DNA from: Nautilus pompilius
Lineage: Eukaryota; Mollusca; Cephalopoda; Nautilida; Nautilidae
Reading direction: 5' to 3'
NCBI GenBank assembly: GCA_018389105.1
Contig: JACATO010000052.1
Coordinates: 2,789,490 to 2,853,489, forward strand
DNA: 64,000 bases
Position 1 is the first letter of the stretch, and every line of letters starts with the position of its first letter. The translations under genes and the position numbers were made by a program. Shown one piece after another: positions 23,647 to 36,620 of this stretch. Under the pieces are notes generated by a model, which saw only the letters and a program-made list of their open reading frames with translations, made no database searches and was not told where the DNA came from.

Positions 23647-24957
23647 CCCTAGCACACAGTCAGTTTGCTTCCGAGCCTTCTTTCTACTTTAGGAAAGCGA
23701 ACATTGTGACGAACTCTGGTCTTTCACAAGAAAGATAACTTTGTTGCCGCCTCTCTTTTCTTTTTTTAAAAAAAGAGAGAATAACTCTGCCAAGAAGATT
23801 TTCTGAAACTGTTTTCAAACTGATTTTAAAAGGGGCTTTTTCAGTGAATCATCCATTGTGAAGAAACTCTTCTCCCTAAAGCTGCCTATCCAATCACATC
23901 TTCTCCCACGTGGAATTCCACACACACATCTATAGCTACACAGAACGCGGTCGATTTTAACAAAACACAGAGACTCACTTCTATTTACTGCACCATAGTC
24001 TGAAGTAATACCGATGCAAGGTAATTTTTTTATGGTTACACCGCCTTTCTTCGCGAGCTTTAGTTCCAGCCACGCTCTCAAACGCTGACATGTGCCCGTG
24101 TTAGCTACCAAGCGAGCCAAAGAAACTCCGGAATCGGCGTCAAGAATATTTGCAGTACGAAACTGCTGTTGCCTCTGCTAAGGACGTCCTGTCACTCGGC
24201 CTCTACCTTTTCAGTAATTTTAAGAAGCAGGTCAGCTTGAATTTACCGACGGAATTAGGTAAATCTCAGTGTTTGTCGTTTGGCATTGCCGTTAGTTCCA
24301 GATACGCGTGTTCCTCGTCGGAAGGCAGGGGGGGGGACAATTATCGATTCATCTCCGTTTTCTGTTGTTGTTGTCAACTTAAAAAAAAAATCGCGGTCTG
24401 TTTCAGCACGATTACCATAATCGAGAACACTTTTACGCAATCATTAAGAAACCAGAGCCATGGCTGAGTTCAAGAATGGACCTTTTCTATGAAGAAGCGT
24501 ATGTGGCAGCCGTAAACATGCGGCCTGCCTGCGAACTTCTGCGAGGGGCACGGCCGAGAGCACACCACCCACCCACCGCCTGTCCTAGCGCGGCTGCTCG
24601 GCATAAACCCGGTACATTTGGTAAATGTTCTTTCCGCGCTGAATTCAAGTCTGGGGTCAGGTGACTGAATGATGGATGGATATAAAAGAGAAAATAAATT
24701 AGCATCAGTTGCTAAAAATAGATCCATCTGTAAACAGCACGGATTGGAACGATGTCAGCATTGAACTGACGGAATAACTATGGTCAAAGGTGGCACAATT
24801 ATAAAGGGCAAAGGAACCAGTGCCCCCTAAAATAAATGTAGCTGAATACTTAAAAAGGAAGGTTTTAGAAATTGTACTAACCTATGTTTATGTATAGTTT
24901 GGTGGCATTTTAACTTAGATAGAGAAACATTTTGTTTATAAAGTACCAAACTGATGG
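23647..24957. other. Downstream flank of the cysteine-rich gene
   Basis: Presumably the 3' untranslated region begins here. Several overlapping open frames at 24150-24730 on both strands have no family resemblance and shadow each other. No RNA gene was seen. Confidence 0.4.
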
Positions 24958-25003
<46 letters not shown>

Positions 25004-25021
25004 TATTATTATTATTATTTT
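24958..25021. repeat. (ATT)n microsatellite with one internal phase slip
   Basis: About 62 bp of ATT repeats carry a single ATTATATTATT break two-thirds of the way through. The frame across it gives a poly-Tyr/poly-Ile peptide that is not a gene. Confidence 0.98.
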
Positions 25022-25381
25022 ATTTACCGATGTTTTTATTTGCATACTGACACACGCACACGGAAGCACCTCCATCTCGACCAATCTGAGCCAATCAACA
25101 AAACTTAGCAAATTCCATCAGTTCTGGTCTTTAAAAGAGAGTTCATAGGGCAAATCTTCCACTTCTCCCACACTGCTATAACGAATACGGAGCAAATAGA
25201 ACCTTTTTATTTATCCATTTATTTTTCTGATGACCCTCAAGTTTCAGAAACGTTCACCCTTTAAATTACCCAGAATGCTTTTACACAGTGAGAAACCATT
25301 GTAGGATATCGTGTGAGCATCGCTTCGGGTGCATTAGCTGCTCTGATCGAAGATGATAGCATTTTCAAATTCACTTATAAG

Positions 25382-25417
<36 letters not shown>

Positions 25418-25470
25418 TAATAATAATAATAATAAGAAGAAAAGAGAAGAAGAAGAAGAAGAAGAAGAGG
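25382..25470. repeat. Compound (AAT)n-(AAG)n microsatellite
   Basis: AAT repeats with one AATATAATAAT slip pass into AAG/GAA repeats from about 25434. This mirrors, on the opposite strand, the TTC-ATT compound array at 1338-1437. Confidence 0.98.
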
Positions 25471-26624
25471 AAAGTTTATGCAGAAGATTCTTTAATATGA
25501 AAGCTAAGTGAAAAATCTTTTTTTTTAAAAGAAAGAGGAGAGATGTCTGACTTTACCGAATATATTCCGTGCTAAAACATCTCCGGGAGACGGCTGCCAG
25601 GTTTGGTTCTTCGTGTTCTCATTAAGAAAAGTTAAACAGTTTTGTTTTAATGGGTCAATGTGGGAATTTGTGTGTGTATTTTTTTTTTATTACTGTATCC
25701 AATTTATTTCTGTGCTTTATTTCAGTAAAACAGAACATTAAAAGTGGGTTTGATTTATTATTACACCCGAAGAGTAAATATAAATAAATAATATTGTTAT
25801 CGATTTATCTCCGTGTGTTTTTTTTTTTATAGGTGAAACTGGATTACAGATGTATTGGGAAACTTTGCTAATAAACCAGTTTCACAAGAGGCGATACAAA
25901 CCCATAAACAGCCATCAGACCGATATGCAGATCATATTGGATGGCGCCCAGTCCAGATACGGGCCGAAATAGTTACAGAGAAATTATCCGTGTGGCTTAG
26001 CTAGGAACCATCTGTTAGATATCGATCTGAGCTGTTGAAAACATCACAGGGCGAGTTCTAGCGGCCCCTCCTCGCAGTGGCGATGCTCGAAATTAGGAAG
26101 AAAAACTTATAGCGACTTTTCATCGGACACTACGAGGAAAGTTGTTATAAATCCCGGGCTCTCAAACACAGAACGAAAAAACAGAAAGGTATTTACAACT
26201 CTTGCTTCCTAACCCCGGACCGTAGCAGAAAGGCTGTCTGACCCTTCGCCCCAACTTTGGGAATTGACACGGCGGCGGTGTCTGGATTCTGAAATAAAGG
26301 TGGGTGGGTGGGTGGGAGAGAAACTGATTATTAGTAAATGTATTACCTGGGAAAATGTCGATCTCGGTTTGGCAGTACCCGGAGGGATATTACAGCGACC
26401 CATTAGGGCACCCCGCCCACTCGCTATTCCATCTAGGCGAGGCTGCAGCTCTTGTGGTCTGGCACACGTCTGACGCGTCTACTTTGCCTCGCTTAGCAGG
26501 ACGTGCTGGAAAGTATTTTATCCTAAATCTTGTTGGCCGGTCTCTGGTAAGGCGCAGACAGACCACCCGGAATGGTTTCAAACGCATTTCGACGACTAAA
26601 TCTACCTGATTATACAAAACTTAA

Positions 26625-26664
<40 letters not shown>

Positions 26665-26686
26665 TAATAATAATAATAATAATAAA
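26625..26686. repeat. (AAT)n microsatellite with one internal phase slip
   Basis: AAT repeats of about 62 bp carry the same AATATAATAAT slip about 40 bp into the array. Confidence 0.98.
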
Positions 26687-27775
26687 TGTGCGGTAGCTGC
26701 TAAATTCTTACACGTTTTGTTTTGTTTTACTGAAAAACTGGTGCCACAGCTGGCTAACTAATTCAGCCTGTTACAAGTTCACAGCTATTAGGACTGAAGA
26801 AGGTTTAAGTAAATCTGGCGAGAGGAAATCCACGTTTAATAAATGAGCTGGGTAAGTGGAGCGGGTGTTTGTGGTCCACAGAGTCACACGAGCCGGCTAC
26901 CCATGCCAGACGTTTTCAGCGTAATTTTCCTGCAAATGTTTTGAGAAAACTGCTGGCCAATTGCTTCTGGTGTTTTCATCTGTCGCCCTCTATGTTCTGT
27001 ACGGCTCTCTACTCAACAGATGGCGCAACAGCAGCTTCCGGCTGAGCGATCCGCTGTAGCCCATAGTATGATCGGCCAAGACCTCCTCATCCCTCAGTCT
27101 CGAGAACCCCCTGCGTCTGTTTAATGTTTCCATCTTCTAGTTTCTAGTCCCCACCTATCGGTGCGCGCCGATCAACACTAATTAATCCTCACTTGTTAAC
27201 TTTTATTAACGAAATTCTTGTTTATTACTCTAGTTTTTTTTTTTAACGTGTTTTTCATTATCAGTGACGTCTTTATTCGCTGCATTGGTTTTGGAATCGT
27301 TTAGATCGCTGCGAGCAATCGCTTAGTTCTCCCAAGACCCGATCTCAACGATTCCTCTCTTGTTTTCTTCTGTATTTTTTCGTTCTTTTGTGTCCGAGCC
27401 CCGACTTGAGTCTATCGATCGGTTCGGCTTTTAGACGGCCGTTTTTGTTCTCGTAACTATTCTTTGAAAGAAAACAAACAACATATTTACTGACTGGTTT
27501 ATTATCGTGGAGATCCTAGAGCTTATTCACCTCCATCCCAGCCACGAGTTTTGTTTTTTTAAAATACTTTTATCAAGTCTGCATAAGATTAGCATTTATT
27601 TTAAATAATACGCTACATGTCAGTATTTCCTGCATCTGACAAAACTAACGGCTTTAAAAATTAATTTTTTTTAAGTTAATTTTACCCAGATATGCAAAAG
27701 ATGAATTTTAGAATCTTTGTATATCCCGCCAGATTTTAACTAAAGTACCATTCAATAATTGAGTTGGACCCCGGG

Positions 27776-28848
27776 TGTATGGGTAGTTAACCAAGGTTTT
27801 AGACTGGTTGTGTGGTTAGCTAACCACGGTTTTAGACTGGTTGCGTATGATTAGTTAACCACGGTTTTAGACTGGTTGTATGATTAGTTAACCACGGTTT
27901 TAGACTGGTTGTATGATTAGTTAACCACGGTTTTAGACTGGCTGTATGATAGTTAACCACGGTTTTAGACTGGTTGTATGATTAGTTAACCACGGTTTTA
28001 GACTGGTTGTATGATTAGTTAACCACGGTTTTAGACTGGCTGTATGATTAGTTAACCACGGTTTTAGACTGGTTGTATGCTTAGTTAACCACGGTTTTAG
28101 ACTGGCTGTATGGGTAGTTAACCAAGGTTTTAGACTGGTTGTATGATTAGTTAACCACGGTTTTAGACTGGTTGTATGATTAGTTAACCACGGTTTTAGA
28201 CTGGCTGTATGGATTAGTTAACCACGGTTTTAGACTGGTTGTATGCTTAGTTAACCACGGTTTTAGACTGGCTATATGGGTAGTTAACCACGGTTTTTAG
28301 ACTGGTTGTATGATTAGTTAACCACGGTTTTAGACTGGTTGTATGCTTAGTTAACCACGGTTTTAGACTGGCTGTATGGGTAGTTAACCAAGGTTTTAGA
28401 CTGGTTGTATGATTAGTTAACCACGGTTTTAGACTGGTTGTATGGTTAGTTAACCACGGTTTTAGACTGGTTGTATGATTAGTTAACCACGGTTTTAGAC
28501 TGGTTGTATGCTTAGTTAACCACGGTTTTAGACTGGCTGTATGATTAGTTAACCACGGTTTTAGACTGGTTGTATGCTTAGTTAACCACGGTTTTAGACT
28601 GGCTGTATGATTAGTTAACCACGGTTTTAGACTGGTTGTATGATTAGTTAACCACGGTTTTAGACTGGTTGTATGCTTAGTTAACCACGGTTTTAGACTG
28701 GCTATGTGGTTAGTTAACCACGGTTTTAGACTGGTTGTATGCTTAGTTAACCACGGTTTTAGACTGGCTGCGTGGTTAGTTAACCGCGGTTTTAGACTGG
28801 TTGTATGCTTAGTTAACCACGGTTTTAGACTGGCTGCGTGGTTAGTTT
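27776..28848. repeat. 33-bp minisatellite, about 32 copies
   Basis: The tandem unit of 33 bp contains TTAGTTAACCACGGTTTTAG followed by ACTGGTTGTATGA. Variants at three positions (GGTT/GGCT, ATGATT/ATGCTT/ATGGGT/GTGGTT, CCACGG/CCAAGG) recur in blocks. The GGCTGTATGGG variant with CCAAGG appears at 28104 and again at 28370, eight units away, which suggests higher-order duplication. As 33 is divisible by three, the minus strand holds a 222-codon frame repeating an 11-residue TNHTTSLKPWL unit. I treat that as a by-product because single-base indels in the 5' half break it and no signal peptide or splice support is seen. Confidence 0.98.
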
Positions 28849-29659
28849 TGCGGTTACACCGTAGGAGAGGTTCCTTATTTGAAGGATTAGAGAAACTCTT
28901 TCCCCCAAATCCCAAAGGCTCGGTTTAGATGGTAATACTTTGCGGAAATACAGAGTAAAAGAGAGAACAGTTGAGATAGAAATAAAATTAATAGAAACGA
29001 CGATAAATACAGGAAAGATTATGTAATAGAAAATTAAGTTCTTGAAGAAAAACATAACAATCGAGTCTGTGCAAAAAGCTGCATTTTTTCTGAACCATGG
29101 AGAAAGGAACATCTTCTATTATGTAACCTTACCTAAAAAACAACATTTTCCAGAGAGCCAGCATACATACTGAAAGGTAAAAGTGTACACGGTATATTAA
29201 TCGCATTAGGATTAACATAGATGGCGTTGTTCTACAGAGATTCATAATACCACAGGATTCTTAGCTCTCTTCTCTTTCATCTCTATGGTTCTTAACTGAA
29301 GCTACGCAGATACCAAACGTTAGTGGCATCTTATGGTGAGTTATTGCCACCTACTTTCAGTTTAACAGAACTATATATATCATCGCGCATGCAAGTATCT
29401 GTAAGTTGTTGAACTTTTGAAACATAAGTATTTTACAAAATCATTAACCCTTTCCGCTCGCACTATTTTTCTTTTAAAACACCTTTTCTTTAATTTTATC
29501 CCACACGAAAAAGATGCTTATATTATAAAAAATATGTTTCTCAGGCTCGCAATAAAGTTACCTTTGTTCTCTTGCACCTCTAGAATTTAGCACTGACATA
29601 AAGGTAGCGTCAACCGATAGTACACGTGTCTGCGCTAGACGTAAGAAGGTAGGGCTAGT
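28849..29659. other. Non-coding AT-rich DNA
   Basis: No gene is recognised. ATGGCGTTG near 29221 and a stretch of short inverted T/A runs are the only notes. Confidence 0.4.
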
Positions 29660-29702
29660 ACTCTCTCTCTCTCCATCTCTCAGTACTGACATCATCATCA
29701 TC

Positions 29703-29743
<41 letters not shown>

Positions 29744-29869
29744 TCTCTCATCTCTCAGTACTGACATCATCATCATCATCATCATCATCTCTCTCTCTCT
29801 CCATCTCTCAGTACTGACATCATCATCATCATCATCATCATCATCTCTCTCTCTCTCTCTCTCTCTCTC
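29660..29869. repeat. CT array with TACTGACATCATC punctuation
   Basis: Three blocks of (CT)n are each followed by CATCTCTCAGTACTGACATC and (ATC)n. The (ATC) tract grows from about 5 to about 9 repeats across the blocks. The TACTGACATCATC motif is a one-base variant of the TACTGACGTCATC motif in the array at 46148. Confidence 0.97.
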
Positions 29870-32823
29870 AGTGTTGGTTGGGGGACAACTTGTCTTGTCA
29901 CGAGAAATCTTTTGACAGGCCAAAAACTGTCCAAACTCGCATAGCAGTGAGACCAGCGGGCCTAGCCTGTCGAACCGATACCATATTCGCCTTTGCTCTT
30001 GTAGTATTTTCAGCTCTCTTAACTGGATGCGTTAGTGGCAAATGGGATTCTGACAGAGTTGGCGGCAGTTTCCGCGCATTGAGTGGCCATGCTCGTTTTT
30101 TTCAGGCACAGCTGCGCCCCATCTCCGGATGACCATTCGAACCCTTTTGTTACACCTCGCGACAGTGGTGTTTCTAGCTACTACTTGCAGTCTGCCAACC
30201 CATTACGACATCAAATCCAGCTGTGTTCGGTGATTAACGATATTGCACCTTCGCAATCTGTTAGTACGTCAGAACGTCGCCACCACAGAATCAGCGGTTC
30301 TTAAAACTCTGTTCTCCTCTCATCGTTTCTGTTGTTGTTGTTGTTGTTTTGTTTAAGATACAAGGGGCCAAAGTCATGCAGGAATCTGTATCCCGACAAT
30401 GCTGACTTGACACGAAGCAGAAGCTTTTTCTACCGACTACTTGAAGAATGATCATTCGAGACAAAGCCATTTATCAGCGTGAAGATCCTGACCTGCGAAC
30501 ATCTTCGTGCTATTCCATCACTCCTCAAAGCTCTAGCGGAGCCATCTGTGATGATGCTGCAGCGAACGAAGACCTGCATATATTCATCAATATGGTATTT
30601 CTATGTTCTTCCTCTTAACCACAATCTTCATTTAAATCTTAAAACCCGATCACCTGGAAAGTAAAGCTAATTAACGAACGCTGTTCAGAAAAAAATATTC
30701 CGTTTCCCATTATCACCAGAATATCTACGACCCTCCAAACTTGTCCATCTTTATTTTCTATGTCTTACTTCCGGCCGATACCGTCAGACATGGAACGTTA
30801 TTCTTCTCGATACCCGCCTTGATATCGTCTTCGCTGGTTCACGAACAAAACCCTCGATGTTTCTGCGAGAAGTATCCTCACTCGCGGGTACAAGAAAGCA
30901 ATCATTCATCATTTAAGGCAACTGGTTTAGAATCTGAACTTGGTATGACTTCTCTCTGCTTCATAATCATCTAGCAATCGCTAGACCGATCTCAGTGGAC
31001 GAACGACGTAATCTGGAAGCTGTTGAATGACTTAGATTATCTGTACTAGCAATCAGATTACCTAGGGTTTACCGAAAGTTTACAGGGCCACTATCCAGCA
31101 GTATCGATTTACAAACGTACGCACTAGCTAATACCCGCTCTCCATTAATGCCTCTCTTGTTGGCCATTTCGGTTCCTTGTTTAGAATTCTGTTTTCTGCA
31201 AGAAGCAGAATTTAAAATATTCCGCTGGATTTCTGCGACATCCACAGCATTTTGTGTTGTCTCTTTGCTTAGTATCCTTCTCAGTGACGAATCTTGTCGA
31301 GTTTCCTCTCAATAAGTTTTTTTTGATAAATTATCCCTTAAAGTAGTAACCAGTCAACGATGCTATCTTACTAACTACCCGTGGTCTTCTACACACAGGG
31401 GGGGGGGATCAGTAACTAAATTTCGTTCGTTGGTGTAAAGTGTTTTTTAAAATACCAAACAACAAATCTTGAAAAATCTAACATTTCTTTGGAGGCGAAA
31501 ACCTTGATATCTTCACTTGGACTCGTCAGAGACCAAACGTCCTCCTGGGTTAGGTCAAGCATAGGAATTTCCCCCAGGAGAAGTCGTCCTGCAAAGGTGA
31601 TTAATATGATATCCGCCTACTCCCAGGTAGTCAGACAGCAGCATCTGTGACACTCGAATCAAACAAAACCTGAAAAATCAAGAGCAATCATCTCCGCCAT
31701 AACGTAACAATGAAGCAGGTCTTTAAATGAATGACGTCGACGTTTAGACGGCGCCGTGTGACGTCACATAGCCGATCTTTAAAGCTGAAGCAACGTCTCA
31801 GTTATGGAAAACAAATTTTCGTTAAAATTCCCAACTATTTCGTCTGCTACAATCTGCTAAATCTCGAACACTGCAAATATGCACTTAAAAAAGTAAAAAA
31901 AGAAAGAGCCTTTTGTTTACTATTAAGAATAATTAACTGGCGTTAAATTCTGTGTGTGATTTGGTTTTCTTTTAATCAAAGAATTCTGTACATCGTTTGT
32001 AATCCTGCTTCACGAGCTTGTTTGTCTTTGTGCGTTTAGTGTTGTACTGACAAATAATGAGCAGTTAGGAAGCTGGGTGAGCTTATTATAAAACGTTCTG
32101 TGAACAAACTGACTTCCTGCAACCTTCAAACTTGCTCTTCAATCCCACGCAATTCTCTCTTCGTAAACCTTGACAGATAACCCGCTTTGCGTATTCCAGA
32201 TACACCTTTGTGTTTGTTTGTTGTTTTTTTTTAAAAAAAAAAACAACAACAACAAAAAAGTAAAGTAAATGTGGCAAGTTTTTCAATACTTGTGAACAAA
32301 AAAAGGGGGATGATGTTATTTGATTCAATTTAAGTAGAGTTGGATCGGATGGGAGAGATGGTTTTACACCACAGTATACAGCCTCAAGGAAAGACTAAGT
32401 GCGGTGCAATGATTGATTTACCTTGGAATGTCGCTGATAACTAGAATAACTTCTACCTCAAGAAATTTCCAACAAGCGATATTAGAGTTCATCCCGAAGC
32501 ATCTTCGCGGACAATCGGAAGCTGATTGGTGCAAACAGAGCCGACGTCATAGGTCCCCCCCGGGTTTTATGAGAAAGATGTGTTGTCGGGGAGAGGGAGA
32601 GAGAGAGACTAGCTGTGTGTTTGATAAATATGGCCAGCGGGAAACGTTCTGGCAGTCGCGCTCATTCGTTTGCTCTTTTTTCTCTCTATAGATTAGAGAT
32701 TTAAAACAAGTAAAAAAAACAACACAAAACAACAGAAGCATATTTCCGTTCGGTTTGTAGAGGTTTGTGTAGCAATCTTAATAAGGTATTTAAAACGAAA
32801 CTGGCTGTTTGAGTCTGAGGTTA
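29870..32823. other. Non-coding DNA
   Basis: Many short frames (60-92 codons) occur on the + strand at 29878-32691. None has recognisable motifs, consistent splice borders or codon bias. A poly-G run lies at 31399-31407 and a GA tract near 32590-32605. Confidence 0.4.
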
Positions 32824-32898
32824 GAGAGAGAGAGAGAGAGAGAGAGAGGAGATGGAGATGGAGAGAGAGAGAGAGAGATATGGAGATGGAGAGAGAGA

Positions 32899-32960
<62 letters not shown>

Positions 32961-33010
32961 TGAGAGAGAGAGATATGGAGATGGAGAGAGAGAGATGGAG
33001 AGAGGAGAGA

Positions 33011-33055
<45 letters not shown>
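32824..33055. repeat. GA array with GGAGATGGAGA inserts
   Basis: A (GA)n polypurine tract of 230 bp is punctuated by ATGGAGATGGAGAG segments at about 32851, 32880, 32954 and 32978. A roughly 40-bp motif containing GATATGGAGATGGAGAGAGA occurs twice (about 32877 and 32971). The Arg-Glu-repeat frames are not genes. Confidence 0.97.
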
Positions 33056-33058
<3 letters not shown>

Positions 33059-34149
33059 CGAGAAACCGTCTCAGTTCGCGAGGCCTCAGAGACCGTCGGT
33101 GGTTTCCAGAGAGCTCCATCTTTTCATTATTATCTCTTTGAAGCATCAAGAAAATGAGCAGAAATTTCTTCTCTCTTTTTTTAAAAATTCCCGACCAGCT
33201 TTCATTCTGATACTATCGTGAATGGACTGTTGTTCGGGGACTCAAAGTATCACGAATAACCTTTGCTGCCGTAGTTTTGTTCTATTAACTGGCAAATGTA
33301 CTCGATTTTCGATATTAATCTTCCTGGTTTACAGATCATTTTTTTCCTTAACAGAACTAAATAATTCCTATGCAGTCTTACGGGTTTTTCCGTATATATG
33401 TTTACCGTTCATTATTTGATTTAGGTAAGTTTTAAAATTTTTTTTTTTTTATTTTTTTTTTACATTTTGCGAATCGAAAATTTTGATATATTCACCGAAA
33501 ACTCATAAACTAATGCAGATAAAATTTCCGCCGTCATTTGAAAAAAAAAGGGGGGGAGGTGCCAGGCTGCATTAAAAATAGGAAAGCAGCTGAATAAAAA
33601 AAGAAGAAATTTATGGTTGTCAGACAGTGATAAATGCCTTGGAATACAAAATTCGGGGGGGACGCAGTAGAAAATATAGATAAACATGGTAATATGGAAT
33701 CCATACTTCCTCCACTTAGGCTCACTGTCTATATTCCACTATGGGGATGACTGGGGCTGGGTGTTACAGGGGGTAAGTTGTTAGAGCACCAATAATTCCT
33801 GATTAAAGGCATAGATGATTAATGCTGCTGTAGCAACTAATTCTCGTCTCCACCACCAATTAAACATCCACTTATGATTCATTTAGACATCTACAAGCTA
33901 AGAGATGCTACTTATAAAATTCTTGTCTGTCAAACCCAAGAGGATTCCTTAACTTTTAAAAATTTAGTTGTTTTTTCTTTAAAGCGGAACTTTATAAAAT
34001 CCTTACTTAAGTCTAAAGGATCAGAACAGACTTAATCTTTGCTATCGGCTAACTTAGCTTAAAATATCCAAGAGTTCTACAAGATTTCTTCGAAAAGGTT
34101 TAAAACCTACAGGAGAATATCGGAAAATATCATTTTCAATTAGATAATT
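33056..34149. other. AT-rich non-coding DNA
   Basis: No gene is recognised. T-runs occur at 33440-33470. The region 33740-33900 has a more balanced composition, but no tRNA-like boxes or transposon ends could be identified. Confidence 0.4.
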
Positions 34150-34900
34150 CTGTAAACTATTTTTAACAAAAAGATTCTAAAGCTTTGTATAATAGTGAGG
34201 TTAAACTAATTGGCTTATACTTACCAAGATCTATTTGGTCTCCTCTTTTAAGAACCGGATATAACATCGTCATCTCTCATCCACTACTATAACTGAAATG
34301 AACACAACGGATAGAGATTTGCGAACACGCAGTGCAAGTTCTTCAAGTATTCTAGAGAAAATGTTATCAGCACTTGCAGTCTCGAGGATTTAGCGTGATT
34401 CCTATTTCATGTAATACCTATTGTGTCAATGAGCTTCCCACAAGTTTTCCACACTTCCGGTATAATAAATTCTCCTTGAAAGGCGAAAACATTGCAACCA
34501 CAAGTACTTAAAATTCCAGCGTTATCTTTATCATCAGTGTTCTAATTTTCTACTAAATCCTGTTTAATTAATTCTCTTTCCCTTTGAGTTAACATATAAA
34601 TAAAAAGGATTTTGATTCAGTTTTAATAACTAGCCAACTTTTAATCGTCCAAATTAATCTTTGCATTCTATACATGCTTTAATGCAATTCTTATTTCGAA
34701 GTAGTTTTACAGGATATCCAATCGTCTCAAAGTTATTTCAAGTAGACATTTTAAGCAGTTTCTCTTACAAACATCTGATCATTTCTCCAAATCACCCATT
34801 TTAGCTCCTGTATCATCTAAACGATCTTAAATAAATCCAACCCACCTTCGGTATCTATTGACATTATCAAGGTCAAACAGATTCCTAGTTAATTTTTTAA
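34150..34900 (-). pseudogene. Decayed CR1/L2-type LINE reverse transcriptase fragment
   Basis: On the minus strand, across stops, the reading gives NPFYLYVNSKGKRIN (about 34600) then DDKDNAGIL (about 34530). ADNIFSRILEELALRVRKSL (about 34370-34310) and YPVLKRGDQIDLGKYKPISL, followed by TSLLYKALES (34254-34165), complete it. These match in order the pre-RT FYSYVRSK and DKEKAEIL blocks, the PDGI.PR.LKEL block, and the P.FKKGD..NYRPISLTS motif of CR1/L2-type LINE reverse transcriptases. Only the N-terminal part of the RT domain survives; the catalytic FADD box is not seen. It is strongly AT-enriched and old. Confidence 0.75.
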
Positions 34901-35284
34901 AGTATTCATCTCATCTTACGTCATCTCCCTTAATTAATCCAGTCACTCATCTTCTTTTTATTTAAAAAAAATAAACAAACATCTATATCAGATTATAGAA
35001 AAGCGTGTTGACTATTGTTAAAAAGCCTTCACCTAATTTATAATACAAAAAAATCGTCTGTAGTCTGTTTGGCTAAAATTTAATTGTGATAAAAACTTAT
35101 TATTAAATTAATATTTCTAAAAAATGCTTGAATCATTACCCTTTCACCTGCCCAATTTACAGTGTTGGAAGTAATTATGGGAACATCCAGGATATGCACA
35201 GATAACAATTGCAACTGACAAACGTCTATAGCAACAACACATTGCCTTATTATGGAAAATATGCAAAAGCAAACTGAATATGTT

Positions 35285-35928
35285 GTAGTATTTGGTGTGT
35301 GAGCTCTTTACTTTATAGAGGAGATCGCACCTCGTGTTCACGCTCCCACACAGGCCATCGATGTGTGATTGCAGGATGTTGCTCAAAATACCCCGTAGCA
35401 CTTTCCACAACTCATTCAAGAAGGTGTTTGGCTTGGCTGGCTACCATGTCACCTTCTCAGTAGCCATGTAGCTTATGTACAGCCTCGATGTTGTTCATAC
35501 CGGGACTTTGTCCAGGCCGAAGTATCTTTGTGCTTCACCAACTTCTTTATTTTCCAAGGTCGGGGTCAGTATCGCGTTGGTGCACGGATCCCTGCTCTCG
35601 ATCAGATGTCAGTCGACCTGTGGAAAAAACATGGTAGATGAGAACCTGCCTGTACCTGTCGCCATTCAGTGTACCTTTAATTTTATACAAATCCCTGACG
35701 CCCTTTGCTGATGTGCAACCCCACGCTTGTTTTGGTGCACTCGCATCTGTAAAACAACCTTTGATTATTGCCGAACAGTTGAGATTTGGATTCATCTGTA
35801 AAGAGCATCTTCCACGCCGATCGCCCCAGCCTCTCCGTCGTTTGCTTTTCCTCAGCGAGGGTAGGGTTCCTGGCCAAATACTCGTCCGCTGAGACCATTC
35901 GCACCAATGTGCATCTTATTGATGTCAA
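35285..35928 (-). pseudogene. Tc1/mariner-like transposase, decayed
   Basis: Minus-strand readings in two or three frames give YLARNPTLAEEKQ, then WKMLFTDESKSQLFGN (first Asp of the DDE triad). GVRDLYKIKGTLN, YRQVLI and a C-terminal part with LWKVLRGILSNILQSHIDGL and SSHTKYY follow. These match the RKPTLT, KVLFTDESRF..FG, GVG.LV.I.G, Y..ILI and C-terminal blocks of Tc1 transposases. The block with the catalytic Glu is missing or unreadable. It belongs to a different subfamily from the element at 6844. Terminal inverted repeats were not identified. Confidence 0.72.
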
Positions 35929-36362
35929 AGAAACCCTAATAACCGTACAGGCTCATCATTTATCACCTAGAGAAAATACTTGGGGTACTTAAAGCATCTG
36001 TTTAGAAGAGTTTAGGCTTCATCCTTGATCACGTCTATTGCCAGCAACGCCAGTTTTGCGTACCTTCCTCAGAGTCTTGGTCGGGTTGCAATCCTTCGCA
36101 TGGGGAAGTCGCCTTCACTAGCTAGGACTCTGACCAGGCCTCCCGCTATCTCTCCCTGCGGTTTACAATTTCCGTTGAGTCGGCATTGCAGTTTCGATGG
36201 GCCTGAGGTCTGAGGGAGCGATCACCAGCATGGTCCCTGACCTCGAGTTGGCGACCGTAAAACCCACTTGTCGGAGTTCACTCGGAGCTGATCCCCCAAA
36301 GACCTGCATTCCTAGAGGCTCCGGTTCCCCAGTCATCTTCGAAAGGAGTCACACACACCCAC
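35929..36362. other. Non-coding spacer
   Basis: May contain the unreadable N-terminus of the adjacent minus-strand Tc1-like transposase. Nothing else is recognised. Confidence 0.35.

Positions 36363-36620
<258 letters not shown>

Larger units (their letters stand above)
25022..27775. other. Non-coding DNA with two AAT arrays
   Basis: Apart from the arrays at 25382 and 26625, no gene is recognised. A T-run plus TATAG|GTGAAAC at about 25820-25833 looks like an acceptor, but the 12-codon reading behind it is out of phase with the cysteine-rich gene. CAGATGGCGC occurs at 27017-27026. Confidence 0.4.

Noticed and set aside
25833-25871. Possible third exon of the cysteine-rich gene (VKLDYRCIGKLC then stop) after a T-rich acceptor
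   Set aside because: Joining from the donor-like AG|GTAACC of the 23482 exon puts it out of phase and stops at once. Too short to support alone.
27776-28848. Possible CRISPR array
   Set aside because: The units are contiguous tandem copies without unique spacers, and the sequence is eukaryotic. The same reasoning excludes the arrays at 14559 and 42330.
28247-28915. A 222-codon minus-strand open frame
   Set aside because: It reads the 33-bp minisatellite, whose length is divisible by three. There is no splice, signal or family support, and the same array is broken by indels upstream.
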